NCBI RefSeq assembly: GCF_000820305.1
Contig: NZ_CDBH01000035.1
Location: forward strand, 56,515-91,001
Direction: 5' to 3'
DNA: 34,487 nucleotides
Origin: Aeromonas dhakensis
Lineage (GTDB): Bacteria > Pseudomonadota > Gammaproteobacteria > Enterobacterales > Aeromonadaceae
In this document: positions 18,034-27,137 of the stretch, one piece after another
Layout of the letters: the number at the start of each line of letters is the position of its first letter
Numbering within the stretch: position 1 is the stretch's first letter
Notes under the pieces: model-generated
The model's database searches: none
What the model saw: only the letters and a program-made list of their open reading frames with translations
Told to the model about the DNA's origin: nothing
Made by a program: the position numbers and the translations under genes

Positions 18034-18594
18034 TCAGGAGGGGCGAATGACGGCACCGGTTCTGGCATCCTTGATCTCGGATGGGTTGGCCTGCCCCCCC
18101 ACCTCGCCTGGCAGGATATAGGCCAGCTGGCTGGCCAGCAATTCGCCGATGTCGGCCAGCCGGCGGGCGGGTTCCTCGCCAGTCAGGTTGGCACTGGTGG
18201 AGACCAGCGGCTTGCCAAAGGCACGACACAGCGCCTGTACCTGTGGATGGGCCGTGACGCGCACGGCCAGGGTGTCAAATTGTCCGGTCAGCCAGGCCGG
18301 CGTATCGGGACGAGCCGGCATGATCCAGGTAAAGGGGCCGGGCCAGCTGGCCTCCACCCTGGCCAGCTGCTCGCTGGTAAGCTGGTCCAAATCGATGTAA
18401 TCCTGCAGTTGGGCCAGATCGGCGGCAATCAGGATCAACCCTTTCTCTACCGGTCGTTGCTTGATCGCCAGCAGGCGTTCTACCGCCGCTTCGGAATCGG
18501 GGTCACATCCCAGGCCAAAAACCGCTTCGGTAGCGTAGGCAATCACCCCATCATGCTGGAGTGCGGCAACAGCAAGTTCAAATTCTTTGGACAT
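18034..18594 (-). CDS. tsaC: threonylcarbamoyl-AMP synthase
   Basis: TsaC (YrdC/RimN) makes threonylcarbamoyl-AMP from Thr, bicarbonate and ATP for tRNA t6A37 modification. It has 186 residues. Conserved parts are YATEAVFGLGCDPDSE (near 20-35), LLAIKQRPVEKGLILI, SWPGPFTWI and KPLVSTSANLTGEEPA. The ATG at 18594 follows directly on the T-tract of a terminator hairpin (18602-18620), so no Shine-Dalgarno sequence is visible. No other in-frame start exists nearby. Neighbours yrdD-like, aroE and DUF1488 match the E. coli yrdD-tsaC-aroE-yrdB cluster. Confidence 0.96.
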   Translation of the reverse strand: MSKEFELAVAALQHDGVIAYATEAVFGLGCDPDSEAAVERLLAIKQRPVEKGLILIAADLAQLQDYIDLDQLTSEQLARVEASWPGPFTWIMPARPDTPAWLTGQFDTLAVRVTAHPQVQALCRAFGKPLVSTSANLTGEEPARRLADIGELLASQLAYILPGEVGGQANPSEIKDARTGAVIRPS

Positions 18595-18620
18595 AAAAAA
18601 TGCGACAGCCGGGCTGTCGC
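18595..18620 (-). terminator. terminator after purE, abutting the tsaC start codon
   Basis: gcgacagc / gctgtcgc (18602-18609 and 18613-18620) is followed on the minus strand by six Ts and then immediately by the tsaC ATG. Confidence 0.85.
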
Positions 18621-18641
18621 CTCATCATCAATTAAGGTTGA

Positions 18642-18726
18642 CCCCGCAGGGTGGCAACCACCGCAGCCCCCTTCATCCCCCTGCCAACAACAGAGAGCGA
18701 GGCTGACCGTGGTTGCCGTCTCGGGG
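18642..18726. repeat. inverted repeat in the purE-tsaC gap
   Basis: GGCAACCAC (18653-18661) pairs with GTGGTTGCC (18709-18717), and outside it CCCCG (18642-18646) pairs with CGGGG (18722-18726). No coding sequence is recognised in this gap; related Vibrionaceae have purK next to purE. Confidence 0.6.
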
Positions 18727-18727
18727 C

Positions 18728-19231
18728 TTACTTGAGTTGAGCCTGCAGGGCGGCATCCTTGGCCAGCACCTCGTCGGCATTCTTCTGGCGCTCGGCCCGA
18801 ACCTTGGCCGCCAGTTCATCATCGGCCACCGCCAGCATCTGGGCTGCCAGATAGCCGGCATTTTTGGCACCAGCTTTACCGATAGCCACGGTTGCCACCG
18901 GCACACCACCCGGCATCTGCACGGTGGAGAGCAGGGCATCCAGCCCCTTGAGCGGGCCACCATCGATGGGCACACCGATCACGGGACGCGTAGTGATGCC
19001 AGCCACGGCACCAGCCAGGTGAGCGGCCAGACCGGCGGCGCAGATAAATACCTTGCAGCCACGGGCTTCGGCATCGGTTACGTACTGGTGGGTCGCCGCC
19101 GGGGTACGGTGTGCGGAAGTCACTTTCACTTCCACCGCGATGTCGAACGACTTGAGAACCTCAAGAGTGGTCTGCATCACGGGAAAATCGGAATCAGAGC
19201 CCATCAATACGGCAACGAAAGGTTTAGTCAT
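18728..19231 (-). CDS. purE: N5-carboxyaminoimidazole ribonucleotide mutase
   Basis: Class I PurE converts N5-CAIR to CAIR in purine synthesis and forms octamers. It has 167 residues. Signatures are [10 protein letters not shown] (9-18), TSAHRTP with the catalytic His near 42, and [24 protein letters not shown] (the PurE central loop; its key residues are the Gly-rich ends). It normally needs N5-CAIR made by PurK, but no purK lies next to it here. A promoter with a perfect TATAAT and a PurR-like box lie directly upstream, and a terminator follows. Confidence 0.97.
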   Translation of the reverse strand: MTKPFVAVLMGSDSDFPVMQTTLEVLKSFDIAVEVKVTSAHRTPAATHQYVTDAEARGCKVFICAAGLAAHLAGAVAGITTRPVIGVPIDGGPLKGLDALLSTVQMPGGVPVATVAIGKAGAKNAGYLAAQMLAVADDELAAKVRAERQKNADEVLAKDAALQAQLK

Positions 19232-19271
19232 GGCGGGAATTTCCTTACTCCAAGTGGGGGGTGGAAGGTTG

Positions 19272-19287
19272 CCGAAAACGTTTCAAT
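19272..19287. promoter_or_regulatory. PurR-type operator of purE
   Basis: On the minus strand ATTGAAACGTTTTCGG matches 12 of 16 positions of the PurR consensus (ACGCAAACGTTTTCGT, recalled). It would lie about 10-26 bases after the predicted transcription start, a position that can block initiation. Confidence 0.6.
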
Positions 19288-19304
19288 TCGCTCAAGGCGG
19301 CGCG

Positions 19305-19310
19305 ATTATA
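19305..19310 (-). promoter_or_regulatory. -10 box of the purE promoter
   Basis: A perfect TATAAT on the minus strand is placed so that its TAA is also the stop codon of the upstream zinc-finger gene. No good -35 is seen. Confidence 0.55.
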
Positions 19311-19863
19311 CCCGCTCGCTCTGGTGGCCGCATTTCTTTTGCGGACAGATCCAGCGCACGCTCCCCCGCACCTTTTTCTCCACCATGATGCCCCAGCCGC
19401 ACTGCGGGCAAGGCATGGCAACCGGCTTGTCATTGACGACGTATTTGCAGTGGGGGTAGCCGTCGCAGGAGTAGAACTGCTTGCCATAACGCGAGGTGCG
19501 ACTGATCAGATGACCCTTGCCGCACTCGGGACAGAGCACCTGGGTATCGTCACTCTCCTGCAGGGATTCGATGTGCTGGCAGGCCGGATATTGGGTACAG
19601 CCCACGAACAACCCATAGCGCCCCTTCTTGATCGCCAGCGGCTGGCCACAGTCCGGGCAGGCAGAGCCCTCGAGCACTTTCTCGATGTCACGGCCGGAGG
19701 GGGTCAGGGAGCGAATGAAGTCGCAGGCAGGGTAGGCGGAACAGCCCAGAAAAGGGCCGTGCTTGCCCTGGCGGATCACCAGCTCGGCACCACACTGCGG
19801 GCATGGCTCACGTTCAAGCGCATGCTCGTGGGCAGAAAATAGGTGGTGATCGATCTTTGACAT
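19306..19863 (-). CDS. YrdD-like protein with topoisomerase I-type zinc fingers
   Basis: The protein has 185 residues made of four zinc-ribbon repeats of the topoisomerase I C-terminal type. Each has paired cysteines (CPQC...CSAYPAC; CPDC...CTQYPAC; CPEC...CDGYPHC; CPQC...CPQKKC). There is no topoisomerase catalytic domain. It probably binds nucleic acid, but its role is unknown. E. coli yrdD also precedes tsaC. It lies 55 bases after smg in the same orientation. Confidence 0.93.
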   Translation of the reverse strand: MSKIDHHLFSAHEHALEREPCPQCGAELVIRQGKHGPFLGCSAYPACDFIRSLTPSGRDIEKVLEGSACPDCGQPLAIKKGRYGLFVGCTQYPACQHIESLQESDDTQVLCPECGKGHLISRTSRYGKQFYSCDGYPHCKYVVNDKPVAMPCPQCGWGIMVEKKVRGSVRWICPQKKCGHQSERV

Positions 19864-19918
19864 GGGCCGCGCCTTGAAATCCAGATGATCCGGATTCTAC
19901 CAGCGCGGCTGCGGGCTG

Positions 19919-20392
19919 TCAGTGGATGACGCCATCTGACTCGTCAAACACCAGCTCTTCCATCTGCTGGTAGGCGTTTTCACTGCCGGGAACGTTGAAG
20001 AGCACCATCATGACCACCCACTTCAGGTCATCCAGCTCGATATCCGGCTTGTCCAGCTCGAGCAGACGCTCGATGCAGATTTCGCGGGTTTCGGCGTTGA
20101 GCACCTGGGCCTGCTCCAGAAACAGCAGGAAGCCGCGACACTCGGTGCTGAGACGGACCAGTTCTTGCGGGGCATAGATGCGCATCGAGCCTTGCGTGCT
20201 GGCGGCCACATAGACCTCCCGCTCGCTGTCGTGCAGATTGGCCAGTCTTTCCAGCCAGTCGAGTGCCTTCTCGATCTCCTCCTTGTCGAAACCGGCGCGG
20301 CTCAGTTCATCGGTGAGTTCGTTCTGTTCGACCGTCACATCTGCATCACTGTGGATGTAGGTCTCGAAAAGGTACATCAATACATCAAACAT
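19919..20392 (-). CDS. smg: Smg (DUF494) family protein
   Basis: The protein has 157 residues, the same length as E. coli Smg, beginning MFDVLMYLFETYIHSDADV. It is acidic and mostly helical. Function is unknown; the gene is conserved next to dprA. The ATG at 20392 with GAGGGCG upstream is chosen over the ATG at 20422. The start overlaps the dprA 3' end by 8 bases, so the two are likely translationally coupled. Confidence 0.95.
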   Translation of the reverse strand: MFDVLMYLFETYIHSDADVTVEQNELTDELSRAGFDKEEIEKALDWLERLANLHDSEREVYVAASTQGSMRIYAPQELVRLSTECRGFLLFLEQAQVLNAETREICIERLLELDKPDIELDDLKWVVMMVLFNVPGSENAYQQMEELVFDESDGVIH

Positions 20393-21500
20393 GATTCGCC
20401 CTCCTCGCTCTGACGTATCCACCGGCTACCGCCATCACTGCTCCGGCCAGCTCCAGCTCAACCAACCTGCCCAATACCACTTCGACAGGAAGCTGGGTCC
20501 GCTCGGCAACGGTATCCACGCTCGTGGTCTCGTAATCTACGTTATCCAACAAATCGGCATAAGGCAATTCGCTATTATGCTGCTGCTCAGACATATCCGT
20601 CCCTTGATGGCTCAGGGCACAGAATCCCGGCAGCTCTTCCACTATATCGGCCGCGCTCAACACAAGTTTGGCCCCCTGCTGGATTAATTTGTTGCAGCCC
20701 AGCGCCTGCCCGTTCTGCGGTGCCCCCGGCACGGCGAAGACATCCCGCCCCTGTTCGAGCGCGTAACGGGCAGTGATGAGCGAACCGCTCTGCTCGGCCG
20801 CCTCCACCACCAGGGTTCCCAGCGACAGGCCGCTGATGATGCGATTGCGCCGTGGAAAGTGTTCCGCCAGCGGCCCCTTGTCGGGCACCAGCTCGGAGAT
20901 GAGCACACCATCCTGCGCCAGGATCTGCTCTGCCAGCCCCTGATGACGCTTGGGGTAGAGGCTGTCGAGCCCTGAACCCAGCACTGCCAGGGTGATCCCC
21001 CCGTTTGTCAGCGCCTGTTGATGACAAATCCCATCGATGCCAAGCGCCAGACCTGAGGTAATGGCCAATCCGCACGCGACCAGCTCGCTGCAGAGGCGGG
21101 CAGCATTGTCCTTGCCGGCATAGGTCGGGTGGCGCGTGCCGACCATCGCCAGCTGGGGAACAGACAGTGCTGCCAGATTGCCGCGGCAGTAGAGCAACAG
21201 AGGGGCGGCTGGGATCTCCTTGAGCAGAGGTGGATAGGCGGGATCGTCGGGGCAGAGAAGATGATTGCCGGGCTCGGCTGCCCAGCTCAGCCCCTGTTCG
21301 ACCACCGGCAGAGGCCATCGCATCTGCCGGATCTGGGCACTTTGCAGACCCAGTTCTCGCAAGGTGCCATCTTCCGAGTCGAACAGGGCGGCGATGTCGC
21401 CGCCGAAATGGGCGAGCAGACGAGCGGCAGTGACCGGGCCGATACCGGTGACGGCATCCAGTGTCAGCCACAGCGCGAGTCGCCCGGATGGAAGCGTCAC
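20385..21500 (-). CDS. dprA: DNA-processing protein DprA/Smf
   Basis: DprA protects incoming single-stranded DNA and loads RecA during natural transformation. It has 371 residues: an N-terminal helix-hairpin region (TGIGPVTAARLLAHFGGD), a Rossmann-like core (MVGTRHPTYAGKDNA, SGLALGIDG, FPRRNRIISGLS, GSLITARYALEQGRDVFAVPG), and a C-terminal winged-helix segment (about residues 310-371). The start is GTG at 21500, one base after the stop of the LysM gene, so the two are coupled. Confidence 0.96.
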   Translation of the reverse strand: MTLPSGRLALWLTLDAVTGIGPVTAARLLAHFGGDIAALFDSEDGTLRELGLQSAQIRQMRWPLPVVEQGLSWAAEPGNHLLCPDDPAYPPLLKEIPAAPLLLYCRGNLAALSVPQLAMVGTRHPTYAGKDNAARLCSELVACGLAITSGLALGIDGICHQQALTNGGITLAVLGSGLDSLYPKRHQGLAEQILAQDGVLISELVPDKGPLAEHFPRRNRIISGLSLGTLVVEAAEQSGSLITARYALEQGRDVFAVPGAPQNGQALGCNKLIQQGAKLVLSAADIVEELPGFCALSHQGTDMSEQQHNSELPYADLLDNVDYETTSVDTVAERTQLPVEVVLGRLVELELAGAVMAVAGGYVRARRANHV

Positions 21501-21501
21501 G

Positions 21502-22590
21502 TCAGAAGTTGCTGACCTGATAGCCGGTGCCGACCATGTTCTGGCTTTGCAGGATCAGCCCGTAGCTCAACTTGTCATACACCTTGAACAGCATGACCCG
21601 CGCCACCGCCTCCGAGGGGAGCGGTGGTTTGCCGGCAGAATAGAAGGCCTTGTCATAGACGGAAGAGTACTCCCGATAGGCGACCTTGCCATTCTTGCTC
21701 ACCAGCCGGGTCCCGGGTCGCAGGATCTCCAGCACATCGCCGGGAGCCACCTGATCCCGCAGACCCTTGTTGATGAGCACGACATCGAACTTGCCGCCGC
21801 CCCGGGCCTTGCTCGGCAGATCGACGATATAGCCGGGTGAGATGACGGGGGCCGCCTTGGGTGTAAACACGGCGGAGAGGCTCTCCTGCGGCGGGAACGG
21901 CATCAGCTTGTCTCCCTGATACACTTCCCGCTTGCTGTGGCTGAGGGTGACCCGAGTACGGCCATCCGGCAGCAGGGCCTCCGCCCTGGCCGTACCGACG
22001 AAGACCGCCTCCTGCCCAAGTTGCTCGCCGGTTTTCCGATCCTTGTAGATGGCGCCAGGGTGGTAGATGCCGTAATCCTGGCCCGGGATCAGCGAACCCT
22101 GCACGTAGAGGGTATCGCCTTCCAGCATGCCGATATGGGCCTCATCATTGCCAAGCACGTAGGGCAACTGCTTCGCCTGCTGGCTGTTTGCCAGAATATG
22201 GTCGGTCTGCAGGAAGGGGCCGATCTCGCTGAGCGGCAGAGTAGGAATAGGATTGGCCTTGTTCTCGTAGCGGCTCTTGGGAGAGAGGCGGATCACCTGC
22301 TTGCCGCCCTGGGTTGCCTTGCCGAGCCGTGGCTCGCCGTTGACCCAGCTCAGGTGCAGCACGTCGCCCGGGTAGATCCAGTGGGGATTGGCGATCTGCG
22401 GGTTGATGTTCCAGAGCCTTGGCCAGAGCCAGGGCTCTGCCAGATACTGGCCGGAAATATCCCAGAGGGTGTCGCCTTTTTGCACCACATAGGTCTCGGG
22501 ATAGCCTGCCTTCAGTTTGAGCTGGTCGGCCTGAGCTCCCTGGCTCAACGTGGCCAACAGGCAGGCGAGGATGGTTTGCTTCAGATACAT
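21502..22590 (-). CDS. LysM domain-containing exported protein
   Basis: The protein has 362 residues. A signal peptide (YLKQTILACLLATLSQGAQA, mature start DQLKL) is followed by one LysM domain at about 32-80 (YVVQKGDTLWDISGQYL; PWLWPRLWNINPQI; YPGDVLHL). Next comes a long beta-rich region that binds no recognised ligand. LysM binds peptidoglycan, so an envelope location is likely. The ATG at 22590 has AGGGAGTGTT upstream. It heads the minus-strand cluster and is divergent from def, as in other gammaproteobacteria. Confidence 0.94.
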   Translation of the reverse strand: MYLKQTILACLLATLSQGAQADQLKLKAGYPETYVVQKGDTLWDISGQYLAEPWLWPRLWNINPQIANPHWIYPGDVLHLSWVNGEPRLGKATQGGKQVIRLSPKSRYENKANPIPTLPLSEIGPFLQTDHILANSQQAKQLPYVLGNDEAHIGMLEGDTLYVQGSLIPGQDYGIYHPGAIYKDRKTGEQLGQEAVFVGTARAEALLPDGRTRVTLSHSKREVYQGDKLMPFPPQESLSAVFTPKAAPVISPGYIVDLPSKARGGGKFDVVLINKGLRDQVAPGDVLEILRPGTRLVSKNGKVAYREYSSVYDKAFYSAGKPPLPSEAVARVMLFKVYDKLSYGLILQSQNMVGTGYQVSNF

Positions 22591-22698
22591 AACACTCCCT
22601 GTTACTTCTGCGCGCAAAGTGTTGCTGTTTTTTGTCGGCGTAAATGACTAGAATTACGCCAATATTGACTGCATTTATACGAAACTAAAGAAAAAACT

Positions 22699-23211
22699 AT
22701 GGCCATTCTAGATGTATTGCGTTTCCCCGATGAGCGTCTGCGTACCGTCGCAGCCCCTGTCGAGACCTTTACACCCGAGTTACAACACATTGTAGATGAT
22801 ATGTTCGAAACCATGTACGCGGAGGAAGGCATCGGCCTTGCCGCCACTCAGGTCGACATTCATCAGCGCATCATAGTGATCGATGTCTCTGAAAACCGTG
22901 AAGATCCTCTGGTATTGATCAACCCCGAGATCATCGAGCAGGCCGGCAGCACCGGCATCGAGGAAGGGTGTCTCTCCGTGCCCGGCAGCCGTGCCCTGGT
23001 GCCCCGCGCCGAGTGGGTCAAGGTGCGCGCACTGGATCGCCACGGCAAGGCATTCGAGCTGGAAGCAGACGATCTGCTCGCCATCTGCATCCAGCATGAG
23101 ATGGACCATCTGGTCGGCAAGCTGTTTGTGGATTACCTCTCCCCGCTCAAGCGCCAACGCATTCGCCAGAAGCTGGAAAAGATGGCCCGTGAAGATCGCA
23201 AAGTCCTCTGA
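22699..23211 (+). CDS. def: peptide deformylase
   Basis: Def removes the N-formyl group from nascent proteins. It has 170 residues. The three metal/active-site motifs are GIGLAATQ (near 45), EGCLSVP (near 90) and HEMDH (near 134). The upstream sequence is A-rich with only a weak ribosome binding site. fmt follows after 12 bases, so the formylation and deformylation enzymes are co-expressed, as in E. coli. Confidence 0.98.
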   Translation: MAILDVLRFPDERLRTVAAPVETFTPELQHIVDDMFETMYAEEGIGLAATQVDIHQRIIVIDVSENREDPLVLINPEIIEQAGSTGIEEGCLSVPGSRALVPRAEWVKVRALDRHGKAFELEADDLLAICIQHEMDHLVGKLFVDYLSPLKRQRIRQKLEKMAREDRKVL

Positions 23212-23223
23212 GGATCTGCCCCA

Positions 23224-24168
23224 TTGAATAAGTTGAAACTGATTTTTGCCGGTACTCCCGACTTCGCCGCCCGTCACCTGGCGGCGTTGTTGTCTTCCGA
23301 CCACGAGGTCGTCGCCGTTTACACCCAGCCGGACAAGCCTGCCGGCCGCGGCCAGAAGCTCACCGCCAGCCCGGTCAAGGAACTGGCGCTGGCCCACGAT
23401 CTGCCGGTCTATCAACCGGCTTCCCTGCGCAAGGAAGAGGCCCAGGCCGAACTGGCTGCCCTTGGCGCCGACCTGATGGTGGTGGTGGCCTACGGCCTGA
23501 TCCTGCCCAAGGTGGTGCTCGATACCCCACGTCTGGGCTGTATCAACGTGCACGGCTCCCTGCTGCCGCGCTGGCGCGGCGCCGCCCCGATCCAGCGTTC
23601 CATTTGGGCGGGCGATGCCGAAACCGGCGTCACCATCATGCAGATGGATGTGGGGCTGGATACCGGCGCCATGATCCGCAAGATGAGCTGCCCCATCGCC
23701 GCCGACGAGACCTCCGCCAGCCTCTATGACAAGCTGGCCGAACTGGGCCCGCAGGCGCTGGTCGACACCATCAACGCCATGGCCGCCGGCGACACCGCCG
23801 CCGAGGCGCAGGACGATGCGCTGGCCAACTACGCCGAGAAGCTCTCCAAGGAAGAGGCCCGTATCGACTGGTCGATGGAAGCCGTCGCCATCGAGCGCTG
23901 CATCCGCGCCTTCAACCCCTGGCCCATCAGCTGGTTCGAGGTGGCTGACCAGACCGTCAAGGTATGGCAGGCCGAGGTCATCACACAGGATCACGGCCAG
24001 CGCGCCGGCACCCTGCTCAAGGCCGACAAGCAGGGGATCGATGTCGCCACCGGCAAGGGGGTACTGCGCCTGCTGACCCTGCAGCCGCCCGGCAAGAAGG
24101 CGATGTCCGTGACGGATCTGCTCAACTCTCGCCGCGACTGGTTTGAACCCGGCACGCAATTGAATTGA
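23224..24168 (+). CDS. fmt: methionyl-tRNA formyltransferase
   Basis: Fmt formylates Met-tRNAi with 10-formyl-THF. It has 314 residues. The N-terminal formyltransferase domain has [13 protein letters not shown], the [14 protein letters not shown] block and the ITIMQMD/GLDTGAM-like segment; the C-terminal OB-like domain binds tRNA. The start is TTG at 23224, with GAGG about 10 bases upstream. It lies between def and rsmB in one direction. Confidence 0.98.
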   Translation: MNKLKLIFAGTPDFAARHLAALLSSDHEVVAVYTQPDKPAGRGQKLTASPVKELALAHDLPVYQPASLRKEEAQAELAALGADLMVVVAYGLILPKVVLDTPRLGCINVHGSLLPRWRGAAPIQRSIWAGDAETGVTIMQMDVGLDTGAMIRKMSCPIAADETSASLYDKLAELGPQALVDTINAMAAGDTAAEAQDDALANYAEKLSKEEARIDWSMEAVAIERCIRAFNPWPISWFEVADQTVKVWQAEVITQDHGQRAGTLLKADKQGIDVATGKGVLRLLTLQPPGKKAMSVTDLLNSRRDWFEPGTQLN

Positions 24169-24180
24169 ACTGAATTGACA

Positions 24181-24206
24181 CAAGGCGGGGCCCAGGCCCC
24201 GACTTG
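24181..24206. other. hairpin in the fmt-rsmB gap
   Basis: CAAG-g-CGGGGCC / GGCCCCG-a-CTTG has a 2-base centre. It is a very stable stem but has no T-run, so it is not a standard terminator. It lies 18 bases before the rsmB start and could affect read-through or mRNA stability. Confidence 0.6.
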
Positions 24207-24224
24207 CGCATCTAAGGTAACACT

Positions 24225-25517
24225 ATGAAAACACGCGCACAGGCTGCTCTCGTCATTCAACAGGTGCTGGATCAGGGCCAGTCCCTCTCAGCCGTTCTGC
24301 CTGCTGCCCAGGAGAAGGTTGCGCCCCGCGATCGCGCCCTCCTGCAAGAACTCTGCTACGGTACCCTGCGCTGGCTGCCCCGCCTCGATGCGGCGGTCGG
24401 CGAGATGATGGACAAGCCGCTCAAGAACAAGAGCCGCATCTTCCACTACCTCATCCTGGTCGGTCTCTATCAGCTCATCTACACCCGCATTCCGGCTCAC
24501 GCCGCGGTGGCCGAGACCGTCAACGCCGTCAAGCTGCTCAAAGGTACCTCTCTGCGCGGCCTCATCAACGGCGTGCTGCGCAACTTCCAGCGCAGCGCCG
24601 AAGTCATTCTGCTGCGTATCGACCGCGTACCGAGCGTGCGCCTCGGCCACCCCGAGTGGCTCACCAAGCGTCTGCGTCAGGCCTATCCGGATGAGTGGGA
24701 GTTCATCATGGAGGCCAACAACCAGCGCCCGCCCATGTGGATCCGCAACAACAGCCAGCGCCAGAGCCGCGAGCAGATGCTGGCCCGCATGGCCGACGCC
24801 GGCATCAATGCGGTGGCCGGTGAAGAGGGCGAGGATTGCATCCTGCTGGAACGTCCCTGCGACGTGACCAAGCTGCCCGGCTTCGAGGTCGGCGACTGCT
24901 CGGTACAGGATGGCGCAGCACAACAGGCGGCCGCCCTGCTCGACCCGCAGCCGGGCGAGTGGGTGCTGGATGCCTGCGCCGCCCCCGGTGGCAAGACAGC
25001 TCACCTGCTGGAGCGCCAGCCCGCGCTGGCCGGCGTGGTCGCCGTCGATGCCGACGAGAACCGCCTCAAGCGGGTGCAGGAGAACCTGGATCGCATCGGC
25101 CTCTGCGCCAAGGTGATCCACGGCGATGCCAGCACCCCGGATCAGTGGTGGCCAGAGGGGCAGTTCGACCGTATTTTGCTGGATGCCCCCTGCTCCGCCA
25201 CCGGCGTCATCCGCCGCCACCCCGACATCAAGTGGCTGCGCCGGGATCAGGACATTCGCGAGCTGGCAGAGTTGCAGCGCCGCATCCTCGGCGCCCTCTG
25301 GTCGAAACTGAAAAGCGGCGGTACTCTGCTCTACGCCACCTGCTCCGTGCTGCCGGAAGAGAACCGCGATCAGATCCGCGCCTTCCTCGCGGCCACGCCG
25401 GATGCCACCCTGGTGCCCCTGCACGCTGAGGACACACCGGAGTGCCCGGGTCGCCAGTTCCTGCCGGGCGAGGCCGAGATGGACGGCTTCTACTACGCCA
25501 GGCTGAGCAAGCGCTAA
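24225..25517 (+). CDS. rsmB: 16S rRNA (cytosine-967-C5) methyltransferase
   Basis: RsmB methylates C967 of 16S rRNA. It has 430 residues (E. coli 429). An N-terminal NusB-like helical domain (residues 1-140, including ALLQELCYGTLRWLPRLDA) precedes the SAM methyltransferase. SAM motif I is DACAAPGGKTAHLLE near 246, and the catalytic Cys region is LLDAPCSATGVIRRHPDIKW near 322. A second Cys in ATCSVLPEEN matches motif VI. It belongs to the def-fmt-rsmB-trkA cluster, the same order as E. coli. Confidence 0.98.
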   Translation: MKTRAQAALVIQQVLDQGQSLSAVLPAAQEKVAPRDRALLQELCYGTLRWLPRLDAAVGEMMDKPLKNKSRIFHYLILVGLYQLIYTRIPAHAAVAETVNAVKLLKGTSLRGLINGVLRNFQRSAEVILLRIDRVPSVRLGHPEWLTKRLRQAYPDEWEFIMEANNQRPPMWIRNNSQRQSREQMLARMADAGINAVAGEEGEDCILLERPCDVTKLPGFEVGDCSVQDGAAQQAAALLDPQPGEWVLDACAAPGGKTAHLLERQPALAGVVAVDADENRLKRVQENLDRIGLCAKVIHGDASTPDQWWPEGQFDRILLDAPCSATGVIRRHPDIKWLRRDQDIRELAELQRRILGALWSKLKSGGTLLYATCSVLPEENRDQIRAFLAATPDATLVPLHAEDTPECPGRQFLPGEAEMDGFYYARLSKR

Positions 25518-25535
25518 GCAGGGCCGCAAGTACGG

Positions 25536-25556
25536 GGGTGCCGCCGGTCGGCACCC
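25536..25556. other. hairpin after rsmB
   Basis: gggtgccg / cggcaccc with the loop ccggt begins 19 bases past the rsmB stop. There is no T-tract, so termination is uncertain. Confidence 0.5.
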
Positions 25557-25664
25557 GTTACTGCCCAATATCGAGCACGTTTTCCCTATGAGATTCATGA
25601 TGTTGATGACTGTCCCCACGCACACAGGCAGAGCTGGCAAGGGTGACGTCCATGAGGCTGTTCT

Positions 25665-27041
25665 ATGAAGATCATCATTCTGGGCGCCGGTCAGGTCGGC
25701 GGCACCCTGGCCGAGAACCTGGCCGGCGAGAACAACGACATCACCATAGTCGACACCGACAGCGATCGGCTGCGCGAGCTGCAGGACAAGTTTGACCTGC
25801 GGGTAGTGAACGGTCACGGCGCCCATCCCAAGGTGCTGCGCGAAGCAGGCGCCCAGGATGCCGACATGCTGGTCGCGGTCACCAACAGCGACGAGACCAA
25901 CATGATCGCCTGCCAGGTGGCCTACTCCCTGTTCAACACCCCCAACAAGGTGGCGCGCATTCGCTCCCCGGCCTATCTGGTGGAGCGGGATCGGCTGTTC
26001 CTGCCCGAATCCGTGCCGGTGGATCACCTGATCGCCCCCGAGCAGCTGGTGACCGACTACGTGCGCCGCCTGATCGAATACCCGGGCGCCTTGCAGGTGG
26101 TGGACTTCGCCGGCGGCAAGGTGGGACTGGTGGCGGTCAAGGCCTACTACGGCGGCCCGCTGGTGGGCAATGCCCTCTCCACCCTGCGCGATCACATGCC
26201 CAACATCGAGACCCGGGTGGCGGCCATCTTCCGTCAGGGCCGCTCCATCCGTCCGCAGGGGACCACCATCATAGAAGCGGATGACGAGGTGTTCTTCGTG
26301 GCGGCAGCGGGCCATATCCGCGCCGTGATGTCGGAGCTGCAGCGCCTCGAGAGCCCCTACCGGCGCATCATGATCGTCGGCGGCGGCAACATAGGCGCCG
26401 GCCTCGCCCGCCAGCTGGAGAAGCGCTACAGCGTGAAGCTCATCGAGCGCAGCCAGAAGCGGGCGGAGCAGCTCTCCGAGGTGCTGGAGCACACCATCGT
26501 CTTCTGTGGCGATGCGGCGGATCAGGAGTTGCTGGCGGAGGAGCACATCGACCAGATCGACGTCTTCATCGCGGTGACCAACGAGGACGAGGCCAACATC
26601 ATGTCGGCCCTGCTCGCCAAGAAGATGGGCGCCAAGAAGACCATGGTGCTGATCCAGCGCAGTGCCTACGTGGATCTGGTGCAGGGCGGCTCCATCGACA
26701 TCGCCATCTCGCCCCAGCAGGCCACCATCTCGGCCCTGCTGACCCATGTGCGCCGAGCCGACATCGCCAACGTCTACAGCCTGCGTCGCGGTGCCGCCGA
26801 GGCCATCGAGGCCATCGCCCACGGTGACGAGAACACCTCCAAGGTGGTCGGCAAGACGGTGGGCGAGCTCAAGCTGCCGCCCGGCACCACCATAGGCGCC
26901 GTGGTTCGGGGGGATGAAGTACTGATCGCCCACGACCGCACCCAGATCCAGCAGGACGACCATGTGGTGATGTTCCTGGTGGACAAGAAGTACATTCCGG
27001 AAGTGGAACGCTTGTTCCAGCCAAGTCCCTTCTTCCTGTAA
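25665..27041 (+). CDS. trkA: Trk potassium uptake system regulatory subunit TrkA
   Basis: TrkA is the NAD(H)-binding peripheral subunit that gates the Trk K+ channel. It has 458 residues in two tandem RCK units. The first Rossmann motif is ILGAGQVGG (5-13) with the acidic strand end IVDTD; the second is [10 protein letters not shown] (near 237). Each is followed by a TrkA-C domain. The ATG at 25665 has GAGG 8 bases upstream. trkH is directly downstream here, whereas in E. coli the two genes are far apart, so channel and gate are probably co-expressed apart from the terminator-like hairpin between them. Confidence 0.98.
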   Translation: MKIIILGAGQVGGTLAENLAGENNDITIVDTDSDRLRELQDKFDLRVVNGHGAHPKVLREAGAQDADMLVAVTNSDETNMIACQVAYSLFNTPNKVARIRSPAYLVERDRLFLPESVPVDHLIAPEQLVTDYVRRLIEYPGALQVVDFAGGKVGLVAVKAYYGGPLVGNALSTLRDHMPNIETRVAAIFRQGRSIRPQGTTIIEADDEVFFVAAAGHIRAVMSELQRLESPYRRIMIVGGGNIGAGLARQLEKRYSVKLIERSQKRAEQLSEVLEHTIVFCGDAADQELLAEEHIDQIDVFIAVTNEDEANIMSALLAKKMGAKKTMVLIQRSAYVDLVQGGSIDIAISPQQATISALLTHVRRADIANVYSLRRGAAEAIEAIAHGDENTSKVVGKTVGELKLPPGTTIGAVVRGDEVLIAHDRTQIQQDDHVVMFLVDKKYIPEVERLFQPSPFFL

Positions 27042-27070
27042 CCTGCCCATGTACCCAGGCAGCGCAAAGC

Positions 27071-27111
27071 AGACCCGGCACCGCCTCTCCAGGGGGTTGT
27101 CCGGGTCTTTT
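27071..27111 (+). terminator. terminator-like hairpin between trkA and trkH
   Basis: AGACCCGG / CCGGGTCT (27071-27078 and 27101-27108), with a 22-base loop, runs into TTTTG. The long loop suggests partial rather than complete termination. Confidence 0.6.
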
Positions 27112-27137
27112 GTCAATCAACGACCAGGTTATCTTGC

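Noticed and set aside
24288..27116. 942-codon open frame antisense to rsmB and trkA
   Set aside because: It is a high-GC shadow frame opposite well-recognised genes, has a low-complexity composition rich in H, G, Q and V, and resembles no family.
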